DNA from: Apostichopus japonicus
Taxonomy: Eukaryota > Echinodermata > Holothuroidea > Aspidochirotida > Stichopodidae
DNA length: 64,000 nucleotides
Assembly (NCBI RefSeq): GCF_037975245.1
Contig: NC_092567.1
Span: 26,833,544 to 26,897,543, forward strand
Direction: 5' to 3'
Part shown: in pieces, positions 15,770 through 30,000 of the stretch
Numbering within the stretch: the stretch's first letter is position 1
How the letters are laid out: every line of letters starts with the position of its first letter
Made by a program: the position numbers and the translations under genes
The notes under the pieces: model-generated
Database searches by the model: none
What the model was told of the DNA's origin: nothing
The model's input: only the letters and a program-made list of their open reading frames with translations

Positions 15770-18700
15770 ATTCTACGGTGACATTACCTTGGAGCATTGG
15801 TACGCATGTTCAATGCGGCTATGGTTATTATCAAGCATTCTAAAGTGACATTTCCTTGGAGCATTGGTACGCTCGTTCAATGCGGCTATGGTTATTATCA
15901 AGCATTCTAAAGTGACATTTCCTTGGAGCATTGGTACGCTCGTTCAATGCGGCTATGGTTATTATCAAGCATTCTAAAGTGACATTACCTTGGAGCATTG
16001 GTACGCTCGTTCAATGCGGCTATGGTTATTATCAAGCATTCTACGGTGACATTACCTTGGAGCATTGGTACGCTCGTTCAATGCGGCCATGGTTATTATC
16101 AAGCATTCTAAAGTGACATTTCCTTGGAGCATTGGTACGCTCGTTCAATGCGGCTATGGTTATTATCAAGCATTCTAAAGTGACATTACCTTGGAGCATT
16201 GGTACGCTCGTTCAATGCGGCTATGGTTATTATCAAGCATTCTAAAGTGACATTAACTTGGAGCATTGGTAAGCTCGCTCAATGCGGCTATGGTTATTAT
16301 CAAGCATTCTAAAGTGACATTACCTTGGAGCATTGGTACGCTCGTTCAATGCGGCTATGGTTATTATCAAGCATTCTACGGTGACATTACCTTGGAGCAT
16401 TGGTACGCTCGTTCAATGCGGCTATGGTTATTATCAAGCATTCTACGGTGACATTAACTTGGAGCATTGGTAAGCTCGCTCAATGCGGCTATGGTTATTA
16501 TCAAGCATTGTAAAGTGACATTACCTTGGAGCATTGGTACGCTCGTTCAATGCGGCTATGGTTATTATCAAGCATTCTACGGTGACATTACCTTGGAGCA
16601 TTGGTACGCTCGTTCAATGCGGCTATGGTTATTATCAAGCATTCTACGGTGACATTACCTTGGAGCATTGGTACGCTCGTTCAATGTGGCTATGGTTATT
16701 ATCAAGCATTCTAAGGTGACATTACCTTGGAGCATTGGTACGCTCGTTCAATGCGGCTTTGGTTATTATCAAGCATTCTACGGTGACATTACCCTGGAGC
16801 ATTGGTACGCTCGTTCAATGCGGCTATGGTTATTATCAAGCATTCTACGGTGACATTACCTTGGAGCATTGGTACGCTCGTTCAATGCGGCTATGGTTAT
16901 TATCAAGCATTCTACGGTGACATTACCTTGGAGCATTGGTACGCTCGTTCAATGCGGCTATGATTATTATCAAGCATTCTACGGTGACATTACCTTGGAG
17001 CATTGGTACGCTCGTTCAATGTGGCCATGGTTATTATCAAGCATTCTAAGGTGACATTACCTTGGAGCATTGGTACGCTCGTTCAATGCGGCCATGGTTA
17101 TTATCAAGCATTCTAAGGTGACATTACCTTGGAGCATTGGTACGCTCGTTCAATGCGGCCATGGTTATTATCAAGCATTCTAAAGTGACATTACCTTGGA
17201 GCATTGGTACGCATGTTCAATGTGGCTATGGTTATTATCAAGCATTCTAAAGTGACATTACCTTGGAGCATTGGTACGCTCGTTCAATGCGGCCATGGTT
17301 ATTATCAAGCATTCTAAAGTGACATTACCTTGGAGCATTGGTACGCATGTTCAATGTGGCTATGGTTATTATCAAGCATTCTACGGTGACATTACCTCGG
17401 AGCATTGGAACGCTCGTTCAATGCGGCCATGGTTATTATCAAGCATTCTAAAGTGACATTACCTTGGAGCATTGGTACTCTCGCTCAATGCGGCTATGGT
17501 TATTATCAAGCATTCTAAAGTGACATTACCTTGGAGCATTGGTACGCATGTTCAATGCGGCCATGGTTATTATCAAGCATTCTAAGATGACATTACCTTG
17601 GAGCATTGGTAAGCTCGTTCAATGCGGCTATGGTTATTATCAAGCATTCTACGGTGATATTACCTTGGAGCATTGGTACTCTCGCTCAATGCGGCTATGG
17701 TTATTATCAAGCATTCTACGGTGACATTACCTTGGAGCATTGGTACGCTCGTTCAATGCGGCTATGGTTATTATCAAGCATTCTACGGTGACATTACCTT
17801 GGAGCATTGGTACGCTCGTTCAATGCGGCTATGGTTATTATCAAGCATTCTAAAGTGACATTTCCTTGGAGCATTGGTACGCTCGTTCAATGCGGCTATG
17901 GTTATTATCAAGCATTCTAAAGTGACATTACCTTGGAGCATTGGTACGCTCGTTCAATGCGGCCATGGTTATTATCAAGCATTCTACGGTGACATTACCT
18001 TGGAGCATTGGTATGCTCGTTCAATGCGGCCATGGTTATTATCAAGCATTCTAAAGTGACATTTCCTTGGAGCATTGGTACGCTCGTTCAATGCGGCTAT
18101 GGTTATTATCAAGCATTCTAAAGTGACATTACCTTGGAGCATTGGTACGCTCGTTCAATGCGGCTATGGTTATTATCAAGCATTCTAAAGTGACATTAAC
18201 TTGGAGCATTGGTAAGCTCGCTCAATGCGGCTATGGTTATTATCAAGCATTCTACAGTGACATTACCTTGGAGCATTGGTACGCTCGTTCAATGCGGCTA
18301 TGGTTATTATCAAGCATTCTACGGTGACATTACCTTGGAGCATTGGTACGCTCGTTCAATGCGGCTATGGTTATTATCAAGCATTCTACGGTGACATTAA
18401 CTTGGAGCATTGGTAAGCTCGCTCAATGCGGCTATGGTTATTATCAAGCATTCTAAAGTGACATTACCTTGGAGCATTGGTACGCTCGTTCAATGCGGCT
18501 ATGGTTATTATCAAGCATTCTACGGTGACATTACCTTGGAGCATTGGTACGCTCGTTCAATGCGGCTATGGTTATTATCAAGCATTCTAAAGTGACATTA
18601 CCTTGGAGCATTGGTACGCTCGTTCAATGCGGCTATGGTTATTATCAAGCATTCTAAAGTGACATTAACTTGGAGCATTGGTAAGCTCGCTCAATGCGGC

Positions 18701-21700
18701 TATGGTTATTATCAAGCATTCTACAGTGACATTACCTTGGAGCATTGGTACGCTCGTTCAATGCGGCTATGGTTATTATCAAGCATTCTACGGTGACATT
18801 ACCTTGGAGCATTGGTACGCTCGTTCAATGCGGCTATGGTTATTATCAAGCATTCTACGGTGACATTAACTTGGAGCATTGGTAAGCTCGCTCAATGCGG
18901 CTATGGTTATTATCAAGCATTCTAAAGTGACATTACCTTGGAGCATTGGTACGCTCGTTCAATGCGGCTATGGTTATTATCAAGCATTCTACGGTGACAT
19001 TACCTTGGAGCATTGGTACGCTCGTTCAATGCGGCTTTGGTTATTATCAAGCATTCTACGGTGACATTACCCTGGAGCATTGGTACGCTCGTTCAATGCG
19101 GCTATGGTTATTATCAAGCATTCTACGGTGACATTACCTTGGAGCATTGGTACGCTCGTTCAATGCGGCTATGGTTATTATCAAGCATTCTACGGTGACA
19201 TTACCTTGGAGCATTGGTACGCTCGTTCAATGCGGCTATGGTTATTATCAAGCATTCTACGGTGACATTACCTTGGAGCATTGGTACGCTCGTTCAATGT
19301 GGCCATGGTTATTATCAAGCATTCTAAGGTGACATTACCTTGGAGCATTGGTACGCTCGTTCAATGCGGCCATGGTTATTATCAAGCATTCTAAGGTGAC
19401 ATTACCTTGGAGCATTGGTACGCTCGTTCAATGCGGCCATGGTTATTATCAAGCATTCTAAAGTGACATTACCTTGGAGCATTGGTACGCATGTTCAATG
19501 TGGCTATGGTTATTATCAAGCATTCTAAAGTGACATTACCTTGGAGCATTGGTACGCTCGTTCAATGCGGCCATGGTTATTATCAAGCATTCTAAAGTGA
19601 CATTACCTTGGAGCATTGGTACGCATGTTCAATGTGGCTATGGTTATTATCAAGCATTCTACGGTGACATTACCTCGGAGCATTGGTACGCTCGTTCAAT
19701 GCGGCCATGGTTATTATCAAGCATTCTAAAGTGACATTACCTTGGAGCATTGGTACTCTCGCTCAATGCGGCTATGGTTATTATCAAGCATTCTAAAGTG
19801 ACATTACCTTGGAGCATTGGTACGCATGTTCAATGCGGCTATGGTTATTATCAAGCATTCTAAGATGACATTACCTTGGAGCATTGGTAAGCTCGTTCAA
19901 TGCGGCTATGGTTATTATCAAGCATTCTACGGTGACATTACCTTGGAGCATTGGTACTCTCGCTCAATGCGGCTATGGTTATTATCAAGCATTCTACGGT
20001 GACATTACCTTGGAGCATTGGTACGCTCGTTCAATGTGGCTATGGTTATTATCAAGCATTCTAAGGTGACATTACCTTGGAGCATTGGTAAGCTCGTTCA
20101 ATGCGGCTATGGTTATTATCAAGCATTCTAAAGTGACATTACCTTGGAGCATTGGTAAGCTCGTTCAATGCGGCTATGGTTATTATCAAGCATTCTAAAG
20201 TGACATTACCTTGGAGCATTGGTACTCTCGCTCAATGCGGCTATGGTTATTATCAAGCATTCTACGGTGACATTACCTTGGAGCATTGGTACTCTCGCTC
20301 AATGCGGCTATGGTTATTATCAAGCATTCTACGGTGACATTACCTTGGAGCATTGGTACGCTCGTTCAATGCGGCTATGGTTATAATCAAGCATTCTACG
20401 GTGACATTACCTTGGAGCATTGGTAAGCTCGTTCAATGCGGCTATGGTTATTATCAAGCATTCTAAAGTGACATTACCTTGGAGCATTGGTAAGCTCGTT
20501 CAATGCGGCTATGGCTATTATCAAGCATTCTACGGTGACATTACCTTGGAGCATTGGTAAGCTCGTTCAATGCGGCTATGGTTATTATCAAGCATTCTAA
20601 GGTGACATTACCTTGGAGCATTGGTAAGCTCGTTCAATGCGGCTATGGTTATTATCAAGCATTCTAAAGTGACATTACCTTGGAGCATTGGTAAGCTCGT
20701 TCAATGCGGCTATGGTTATTATCAAGCATTCTAAAGTGACATTACCCTGGAGCATTGGTACTCTCGCTCAATGCGGCTATGGTTATTATCAAGCATTCTA
20801 AGGTGACATTACCTTGGAGCATTGGTACGCATGTTCAATGCGGCTATGTTTATTATCAAGCATTCTAAAGTGACATTACCTTGGAGCATTGGTACTCTCG
20901 CTCAATGCGGCTATGGTTATTATCAAGCATTCTTAAGTGACATTACCTTGGAGCATTGGTACGCTCGTTCAATGCGGCTATGGTTATTATCAAGCATTCT
21001 ACGGTGACATTACCTTGGAGCATTGGTACGCTCGTTCAATGCGGCTTTGGTTATTATCAAGCATTCTACGGTGACATTACCTTGGAGCATTGGTACGCTC
21101 GTTCAATGCGGCTATGGTTATTATCAAGCATTCTAAAGTGACATTACCTTGGAGCATTGGTACGCTCGTTCAATGCGGCTATGGTTATTATCAAGCATTC
21201 TAAAGTGACATTACCTTGGAGCATTGGTACGCTCGCTCAATGCGGCTATGGTTATTATCAAGCATTCTACGGTGACATTACCTTGGAGCATTGGTACGCT
21301 CGTTCAATGCGGCTATGGTTATTATCAAGCATTCTACGGTGACATTAACTTGGAGCATTGGTAAGCTCGCTCAATGCGGCTATGGTTATTATCAAGCATT
21401 CTAAAGTGACATTACCTTGGAGCATTGGTACGCTCGTTCAATGCGGCTATGGTTATTATCAAGCATTCTACGGTGACATTACCTTGGAGCATTGGTACGC
21501 TCGTTCAATGCGGCTTTGGTTATTATCAAGCATTCTACGGTGACATTACCCTGGAGCATTGGTACGCTCGTTCAATGCGGCTATGGTTATTATCAAGCAT
21601 TCTACGGTGACATTACCTTGGAGCATTGGTACGCTCGTTCAATGCGGCTATGGTTATTATCAAGCATTCTACGGTGACATTACCTTGGAGCATTGGTACG

Positions 21701-24490
21701 CTCGTTCAATGCGGCTATGGTTATTATCAAGCATTCTACGGTGACATTACCTTGGAGCATTGGTACGCTCGTTCAATGCGGCCATGGTTATTATCAAGCA
21801 TTCTAAGGTGACATTACCTTGGAGCATTGGTACGCTCGTTCAATGCGGCCATGGTTATTATCAAGCATTCTAAGGTGACATTACCTTGGAGCATTGGTAC
21901 GCTCGTTCAATGCGGCCATGGTTATTATCAAGCATTCTAAAGTGACATTACCTTGGAGCATTGGTACGCATGTTCAATGTGGCTATGGTTATTATCAAGC
22001 ATTCTAAAGTGACATTACCTTGGAGCATTGGTACGCTCGTTCAATGCGGCCATGGTTATTATCAAGCATTCTAAAGTGACATTACCTTGGAGCATTGGTA
22101 CGCATGTTCAATGTGGCTATGGTTATTATCAAGCATTCTACGGTGACATTACCTCGGAGCATTGGTACGCTCGTTCAATGCGGCCATGGTTATTATCAAG
22201 CATTCTAAAGTGACATTACCTTGGAGCATTGGTACTCTCGCTCAATGCGGCTATGGTTATTATCAAGCATTCTAAAGTGACATTACCTTGGAGCATTGGT
22301 ACTCTCGCTCAATGCGGCCATGGTTATTATCAAGCATTCTAAAGTGACATTACCTTGGAGCATTGGTACGCATGTTCAATGCGGCCATGGTTATTATCAA
22401 GCATTCTAAGATGACATTACCTTGGAGCATTGGTAAGCTCGTTCAATGCGGCTATGGTTATTATCAAGCATTCTACGGTGACATTACCTTGGAGCATTGG
22501 TACTCTCGCTCAATGCGGCTATGGTTATTATCAAGCATTCTACGGTGACATTACCTTGGAGCATTGGTACGCTCGTTCAATGCGGCTATGGTTATTATCA
22601 AGCATTCTACGGTGACATTACCTTGGAGCATTGGTACGCTCGTTCAATGCGGCTATGGTTATTATCAAGCATTCTAAAGTGACATTACCTTGGAGCATTG
22701 GTAAGCTCGTTCAATGCGGCTATGGTTATTATCAAGCATTCTAAAGTGACATTACCTTGGAGCATTGGTAAGCTCGTTCAATGCGGCTATGGCTATTATC
22801 AAGCATTCTAAAGTGACATTACCTTGGAGCATTGGTAAGCTCGTTCAATGCGGCTATGGCTATTATCAAGCATTCTACGGTGACATTACCTTGGAGCATT
22901 GGTAAGCTCGTTCAATGCGGCTATGGTTATTATCAAGCATTCTAAGGTGACATTACCTTGGAGCATTGGTAAGCTCGTTCAATGCGGCTATGGTTATTAT
23001 CAAGCATTCTAAAGTGACATTACCTTGGAGCATTGGTAAGCTCGTTCAATGCGGCTATGGTTATTATCAAGCATTCTAAAGTGACATTACCTTGGAGCAT
23101 TGGTACTCTCGCTCAATGCGGCTATGGTTATTATCAAGCATTCTACGGTGACATTACCTTGGAGCATTGGTACTCTCGCTCAATGCGGCTATGGTTATTA
23201 TCAAGCATTCTACGGTGACATTACCTTGGAGCATTGGTACGCTCGTTCAATGCGGCTATGGTTATTATCAAGCATTCTACGGTGACATTACCTTGGAGCA
23301 TTGGTAAGCTCGTTCAATGCGGCTATGGTTATTATCAAGCATTCTAAAGTGACATTACCTTGGAGCATTGGTAAGCTCGTTCAATGCGGCTATGGCTATT
23401 ATCAAGCATTCTACGGTGACATTACCTTGGAGCATTGGTAAGCTCGTTCAATGCGGCTATGGTTATTATCAAGCATTCTAAGGTGACATTACCTTGGAGC
23501 ATTGGTAAGCTCGTTCAATGCGGCTATGGTTATTATCAAGCATTCTAAAGTGACATTACCCTGGAGCATTGGTACTCTCGCTCAATGCGGCTATGGTTAT
23601 TATCAAGCATTCTAAAGTGACATTACCTTGGAGCATTGGTACTCTCGCTCAATGCGGCTATGTTTATTATCAAGCATTCTAAGGTGACATTACCTTGGAG
23701 CATTGGTACGCATGTTCAATGCGGCTATGTTTATTATCAAGCATTCTAAAGTGACATTACCTTGGAGCATTGGTACTCTCGCTCAATGCGGCTATGGTTA
23801 TTATCAAGCATTCTTAAGTGACATTACCTTGGAGCATTGGTACGCTCGTTCAATGCGGCTATGGTTATTATCAAGCATTCTACGGTGACATTACCTTGGA
23901 GCATTGGTACGCTCGTTCAATGCGGCTTTGGTTATTATCAAGCATTCTACGGTGACATTACCTTGGAGCATTGGTACGCTCGTTCAATGCGGCTATGGTT
24001 ATTATCAAGCATTCTAAGGTGACATTACCTTGGAGCATTGGTACGCTCGTTCAATGCGGCTATGGTTATTATCAAGCATTCTACGGTGACATTACCTTGG
24101 AGCATTGGTACGCTCGTTCAATGCGGCTTTGGTTATTATCAAGCATTCTACGGTGACATTACCTCGGAGCATTGGTACGCTCGTTCAATGTGGCTATGGT
24201 TATTATCAAGCATTCTAAGGTGACATTACCTTGGAGCATTGGTACGCTCGTTCAATGCTGCTATGGTTATTATCAAGCATTCTAAAGTGACATTACCTTG
24301 GAGCATTGGTACGCTCGTTCAATGCGGCTATGGTTATTATCAAGCATTCTACGGTGACATTACCTTGGAGCATTGGTACGCTCGTTCAATGCGGCTTTGG
24401 TTATTATCAAGCATTCTACGGTGACATTACCTTGGAGCATTGGTACGCTCGTTCAATGCGGCTATGGTTATTATCAAGCATTCTACGGTA

Positions 24491-24689
24491 ATATTACATT
24501 TTGACCTCTCTTGCCATTACGTGAAAGTTAAGTATTACTGCAATCACTAATCATGTCTTAAAACTTGAGACTTTTTTGATCTCTCCTATTCCGATTCTGT
24601 GGAGGTGCCACCTTTTAGTAGCTTGACAGACAGACAGACAGATAGATAGACGGACAGACAGATATACAGATAGATAGTTAGATAGATAT
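24491..24689. repeat. unique spacer, then GACA/GATA microsatellite
   Basis: About 130 bp unlike the satellite, then GACAGACAGACAGATAGATA-type repeats from about 24,626. This simple repeat borders the LINE that follows. Confidence 0.7.
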
Positions 24690-26700
24690 ATAAATTTGTC
24701 TAGTATTGCTAGTATTGGAAACTCTGATCATTCCACGGTACTTCTTATCCCTGTTTACAAACAAAGAACTATTAAAGTATGGTCTCAAGAGACAACTGAT
24801 GAGCTGCAAGACTGTTTTGCTGACACGGATTGGGATCTGTTTAAAGAGGATAATGACCTGCATTCATTCACTGATACTGCTTACATTAACTTCTGTCATG
24901 ACGTCTGCATACCTACTAAGACTGTTACGCAATATCCAAACAACAAGCCGTGGTGTGACAAGGTGATCAAAGCCAAACTTAAGGCCAAGGATGAAGCGTA
25001 TCGGACCAAAACCACCGATCCGGATCTTTACCACCGAGCAAAGTCTGACCTCCGGAAAGCCATTAAGAAAGCTAAGAGAGCCCAGAAGGATCGCATTGAG
25101 CAAAAGTTTCAGACCGCGAACTCGAGAGAGGTATGGGCCAACATCGAGGCAATTACTCAATATAAAGGGGTAAAGAGGTCAGTAAACACTGATGATGCAG
25201 CATTGCCAGATAAGCTCAACGAGTTTTACGCACGTTTCGACAGAGGAAATAGTAACCAGCCGATCCCAGTGAACAACGGACATGCTACTGCGCCATTCAA
25301 TAGTGACATAACTTTGGTAAACTATAAATTTAAGCGGCTAAATGAACGTAAAGCTGCTGGACCTGACGGTATCACCCCCAAGCTGCTAAAGATGTGTGCC
25401 GAGCAACTCGCTGAAGTTTATACGAACATCTTTAATTGGTCACTTAGCTTATGTGAGGTTCCTAGGTCATTCAAAGATGCAATAATAGTTCCAGAAAAGA
25501 AGAGAAACGTATCATGTTTAATTTTAGTTGAACATTTTAAATTATTGGAACACCTCAACTTCCCTGCGTCTATTTGTGATTGGATTTTAGATTTCCTTCT
25601 ATGTCGCAAACAAACTGTTAGAGTAGGCAACATTCATTCAGCATCTATTGTTTTAAACACTGGTACTCCTCAGGGTTGTCTTTTATCACCGCTATTGTAC
25701 TCTCTGTTAACGTACGATTGCAGAGCCGCCGATCAGAACTCACGAATCATCAAATTTGCAGACGACACTACAGTGACTGGTTTGATTATCAACGAAGATG
25801 AAAGTGGCTACCTTGACGAAGTGGATCTCTTGGCGAAATGGTGCACCAATAACAACCTGATTCTGAATGTGAACAAAACTAAGGAATTAATTGTGGACTC
25901 TAGACGAAACAAAAAAAAAGGACCCTATTTTGATAAATGGATCTGTTGTGGAACAGATAAATGCATTTAAGTTGCTAGGCACGTTTATTATGGAAAACTT
26001 ATCATGGAACACAAATACTGGTGAGATACTGAAAAAGGGACAACAGAGACTATTCTTTTTGCGAGCCCTAAAATCGTATGGTGTCAGTCAGAATATTTTA
26101 ATTAATTTTTACCGTGCTATTATTGAAAGTATTTGAACTTTAAACATTTTAGTCTGGTTTGGTCGCGCAAGTCAGAATGATCTTAGGAAACTAGAATCTG
26201 TCATAAGAAACGTGGAGCGCCTCATTGGCACAGGCCTACCATCCCTTCACTCACTCTACCAGGAGCGAACATTAAAATGTGTTGAAAATATATTGAATGA
26301 TGATTACCACCCAGCAACTGATTATTTCAAGTTCCTGCCTTCAGGCAAAAGAATGCATACTTTTAAGGGTTCTAAAAGATTTACTGACAGTTTTTATCCT
26401 TCTGCTGTGAAGATATTCAATGCACACCAGAACCGTTAAACAATTTTATACTTTGTAGACTTTATATTGGATATGAGGGCATTTATATATTTTTGTACGC
26501 TTTAATATTTTGTAGGTACATTTTATATTTTGTTCATCTTTATATTTTATAGGAACGTTTTCATATCTATGTATATTATTATACGTCTTATATGTTGTTT
26601 ACAATTTTTAATGTTTTGAGCTCTTGTTATCAACCAACTTCCATTGTATTTTTATATGATTGGCTAAATAAATATCTATCTATCATCTATCTATCCTCTA
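24690..26700 (+). mobile_element. decayed CR1/L2/Rex1-like LINE
   Basis: An RT-bearing stretch (24,696-26,439) followed by ~220 bp of 3' UTR and a terminal ATCT repeat (26,667-26,697), a common 3' end for L2/CR1-like elements. 5'-truncated: the endonuclease is missing. Confidence 0.8.
24696..26439 (+). pseudogene. LINE reverse transcriptase, internally deleted and frameshifted
   Basis: Recognisable blocks: NERKAAGPDGITPKLLKMCA, LNTGTPQGCLLSPLLYSL, IIKFADDTTVTGL with FADD at 25,754-25,765, LAKWCTNNNLILNVNKTKE, then in another frame INGSVVEQINAFKLLGTFI, and finally LPSGKRMHTFKGSKRFTDSF. Compared with the family, roughly 70-80 residues are missing near 25,490-25,530, including the first catalytic Asp. 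A frameshift follows in the A-run near 25,909-25,920 and a stop lies near 26,134-26,136. It cannot encode an active enzyme. Confidence 0.88.
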
Positions 26701-26939
26701 CCCCCCCCACCCCCTCCCCAACCCCCATTGAACCTCTTAGTCAAAATTGCAAGAACCCTTATTACAACCTCTTCTACTTTCCTTTCCTGTTTTTTTACAG
26801 AGACTTACTTGTTAATCAGAATCTCTGTAAATTGTTTGGGAAATCATGCTTCTATTGCATTTTTTCATTTAAATGAACTGTATGTGAAAATGTGTGTTTA
26901 GATGAACTGTAAATGAACAGTATTTTACTAGTTAAAGCC

Positions 26940-27067
26940 TCAAGTCCATGGAATCCAGTTTCCACCATGCAGCATTGGGTTGGAATTAGGATCTCTTGGC
27001 TTCCTTGCAGATGGTATCATAGTGGAATTGTAAAACCGCAGTCGGTCCATTAGTTCTGACAATATGT
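26940..27067 (-). CDS. arylsulfatase exon 10 (C-terminus, stop)
   Basis: Phase 1 start, 41 residues and TGA at 26,940-26,942. It encodes [20 protein letters not shown] and ends GGNWIPWT; the RL-x-x-Y/F and W-x-PW elements are characteristic of the end of ARSB-like proteins. Acceptor TTCGTCAACAG. Confidence 0.92.
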
Positions 27068-30000
27068 CTGTTGACGAATTAAATATAAATGTATGAAAGA
27101 AAGTGATTTCTTAAGAACAGGCTCTAAAATACACTTTCAGAAACTTAATCCAAAGTCTGACAAAGAATTCATGAAGCTAATAAACTTCAACTTTGCAGAT
27201 ACATAGTTAATATAAGTTTTCTTAATGCAAACAAACCAAAAAATGTTATTTAGTTTATAAATATCTTACAAGCATGCAATATCTAATATGAAACACATAA
27301 CGTTAAAAACAACCAGAACGCCAGTTGGTTTTGTGGTTCCTTTGCTGACTTTCTGACAAATGTAGAGCAGTTGAGTTAAATTTGAAATAACTATCTGACT
27401 AATGTAGAGCAGTTGAGTTAAATTTGTCCAAGAATGAAGTGAAAACCAGAAAAGATCAGAGATTCCCAGCTCTTACTTGTAGCACTCCCTTGTGGGCATC
27501 GACCATTCCATCTACAGTATCGAACGTTTATTCCAAAATGTTTCAATATCCAGAAAGAACAGTCTTCTTATTTGAAATATACTCAAATATATGTATGAAT
27601 AAATGGACATTTTCTTTTACCAATTTTGAGCTACCAATCTTGTAACCATCCCTTTAATAATTGTTATTAATGAATGACGCACTCCTGACATTGTATATAC
27701 ACTGTGAAATATTTTCACAACTTACTGCCAAAGCAAATGTCATCTACTATAAATCATAGAGAAAATGCCCAATTTTGAGACCTCTTGAGCCAATTTTTCC
27801 ACAATTTGAGATAACCTGTTGATCCCTTGAAGCCCAGAGGGTGAAAACTGATAAGTAACCATAAAAGTACTGATTACTGTATGTATTGAGACTTACAGAG
27901 CCCTTCACTAAACTAAACTGAATTTGACCAAACCATGTTCATCAAAAGAACATAATCATAGCACTTGAGAATGCACATGTTAATTGGAACTTTAATTTTG
28001 GAGTTTAAAAGGTTTTCAGACTTTGACCTCCGGCTGATCTCACTTGACCTTTGACATCTACAAATTTCAATATGATTCTTGCACTCACCAAGCTGGATCT
28101 ACATACTAAGTATGAAGTTCAAGAAAGATGTACCAATTGTGTTTCATGTTTACAAGATTTTTTTGACTTAAATGTTGACTGCAAATGACCTTTGACCTCC
28201 ACCAGTTTCAACAAAGATGTAGTTTTAAAGTCATCATATTTACAAAGTTTTCAGACTTTGACCTCTGTTGACTACAAATGACCACCTAACTTCACAGAAA
28301 AGAACAGGGTTCTTTTACCCAGGTCAACAGATCCATATACCTAGTATGAACTTAATCCACCATGAACTTCCTTTAGTTACGTTGTTTACAAGCAAGTGTC
28401 ACATACGCACACACACGCCCACACACACGCACGCACCATCACATAGATTCCTTCAACCTGCAGTAAGGAATGATAAACTAACATCTTTGTACAAACTCAG
28501 TCATCAAAAGAAAATAAATAAAAAGTCTGACAACAACATTATTGAGGGTCAATATTAACTTCTGCACTGGTTTCTCTTCTCAGACTCAATTCATAAAACT
28601 TACCTGGATACATATCTGCAAGGTTGTAGAATTCACATGGATCATTAGGGATGTGGTACAAACAGGGTTTCTTAGCAGGGTCACAGTTGGTGCTAGCATT
28701 AGCCGGAATCGGTGGGCAGTATACAACACTTGCCTTTGGCAATTTCTCATGTTCTGTTTGGACAGAATGGAGATAATCATATAACACATAGGGTGTATGA
28801 CACTTAGAAAACTTTATGCACAACTGGACAAACTTACGATAGAATTAAATATCTTTCTCCCTTCCCTTCCCTTCCCTTCCCTTCCCTTCCCTTCCCTTCC
28901 CTTCCCTTCCCTTCCCTTCCCTTCCCTTCCCTTCCCTTCCCTTCCCTTCCCTTCCCTTCCCTTCCCTTCCCTTCCCTTCCCTTCCCTCCCCCTCCCCTCC
29001 CTTCCCTTCCCTTCCCTTCCCCTCCCTTCAATTTTAGTAACATTTTCACACAAATTGTCGATACATTTCTTGAAGCATGATATGATAGCGTAAGATAACT
29101 CTACTTACCATTATTTTCACCCTCTGGAGGATACCAGCCGGACCATTGACCATCATAAACATTACCAGTGATGACCTTGTAATCACCGCTTCTGAGAGCT
29201 CCATAGCTACCAACTGGATCGATGTTTAGTAGTATCTCCCTGCGAGGAGACGGACTATCACTGAAAGACGCAATAAGAGACCAACAATCGTGTTCAACAC
29301 TTAAATCATACACTTGCGAAACAATTAATGGGTGATAAGTATGCTTTATCCTTGCATCAGAAAAGAAGGCAGTTTTAGTCTTTATTCACAGATGTGAGGG
29401 GGAAAGGGGCTGAAGCTGGTCAGAGGATGGAGATATGGGAGAGGGGGGAAGGTTATATAATCTGCCCTGTTTCAGAAATTCTTTGAATGTAATTATTATA
29501 TCCTCATTTGTACATTGAGAACAGGAAAAAATGTTTGGATTTTTGTTAATCCTAAATAAACTGACAAAATTTAAGAATTAGATTTATTTCAATTCAAACA
29601 GATACAAGATTAAAAGTTGACCAAACCAAATAATTTTCCAATGGTAAGGTGATTGGAGGCAGAAATATAAATTCTGTTCTGCTTCAAAAATAATTTTATA
29701 ATTTAAATAAAAGTGGAACTGGATATCCTAGCCTCACTTTTACATTGGGACCACCATGAAATATTTCCAATATTGGTATTTTTAGAGAACTGGCAATAGA
29801 CATCACATGTGACGCACAATTGGGTGTCGTCGGCATACATCATATACTGAAACCATGACGGACAATTATATCCTCAATGGGTGCCGTGTACAAACTAAAT
29901 AATTCTGGTCCCAACACTGAACCCTGGCGGACACAACAATCTAAAGGTTTAACATCCGACATGACCGACCCAACTGTCAAACCTCAAATATGAACTAAAC

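Larger units (their letters stand above)
13333..24490. repeat. 67-bp satellite array (~135 monomers) with higher-order repeats
   Basis: Monomer: CATTACCTTGGAGCATTGG, TACGCTCGTTCAATGCGG, CTATGGTTATTATCAAGC, ATTCTACGGTGA. The first four or so units are diverged, the rest are about 95% alike. Marker variants (TACGGTGA/TAAAGTGA/TAAGGTGA, GGTACGCATG, GGTACTCTCGC, GGTAAGCTCG, GGCCATGG, GGCTTTGG) recur in the same order at offsets of 2,278 bp (34 units), 2,479 bp (37 units) and 2,881 bp (43 units). Because 67 is not a multiple of 3, each monomer is read in all three frames, giving many meaningless 61-codon frames. The array is interrupted at 13,605-15,769. Confidence 0.97.

Noticed and set aside
15931-24491. 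Dozens of 61-codon frames in the 67-bp satellite
   Set aside because: Three passes through one 67-bp monomer in its three frames; purely repeat-driven.
28797-29093. Leu-Pro-Phe-Pro-Ser repeats and the Lys-Gly-Arg-Glu-Gly frames opposite
   Set aside because: Translation of the CCTTC microsatellite between sulfatase exons 8 and 9.
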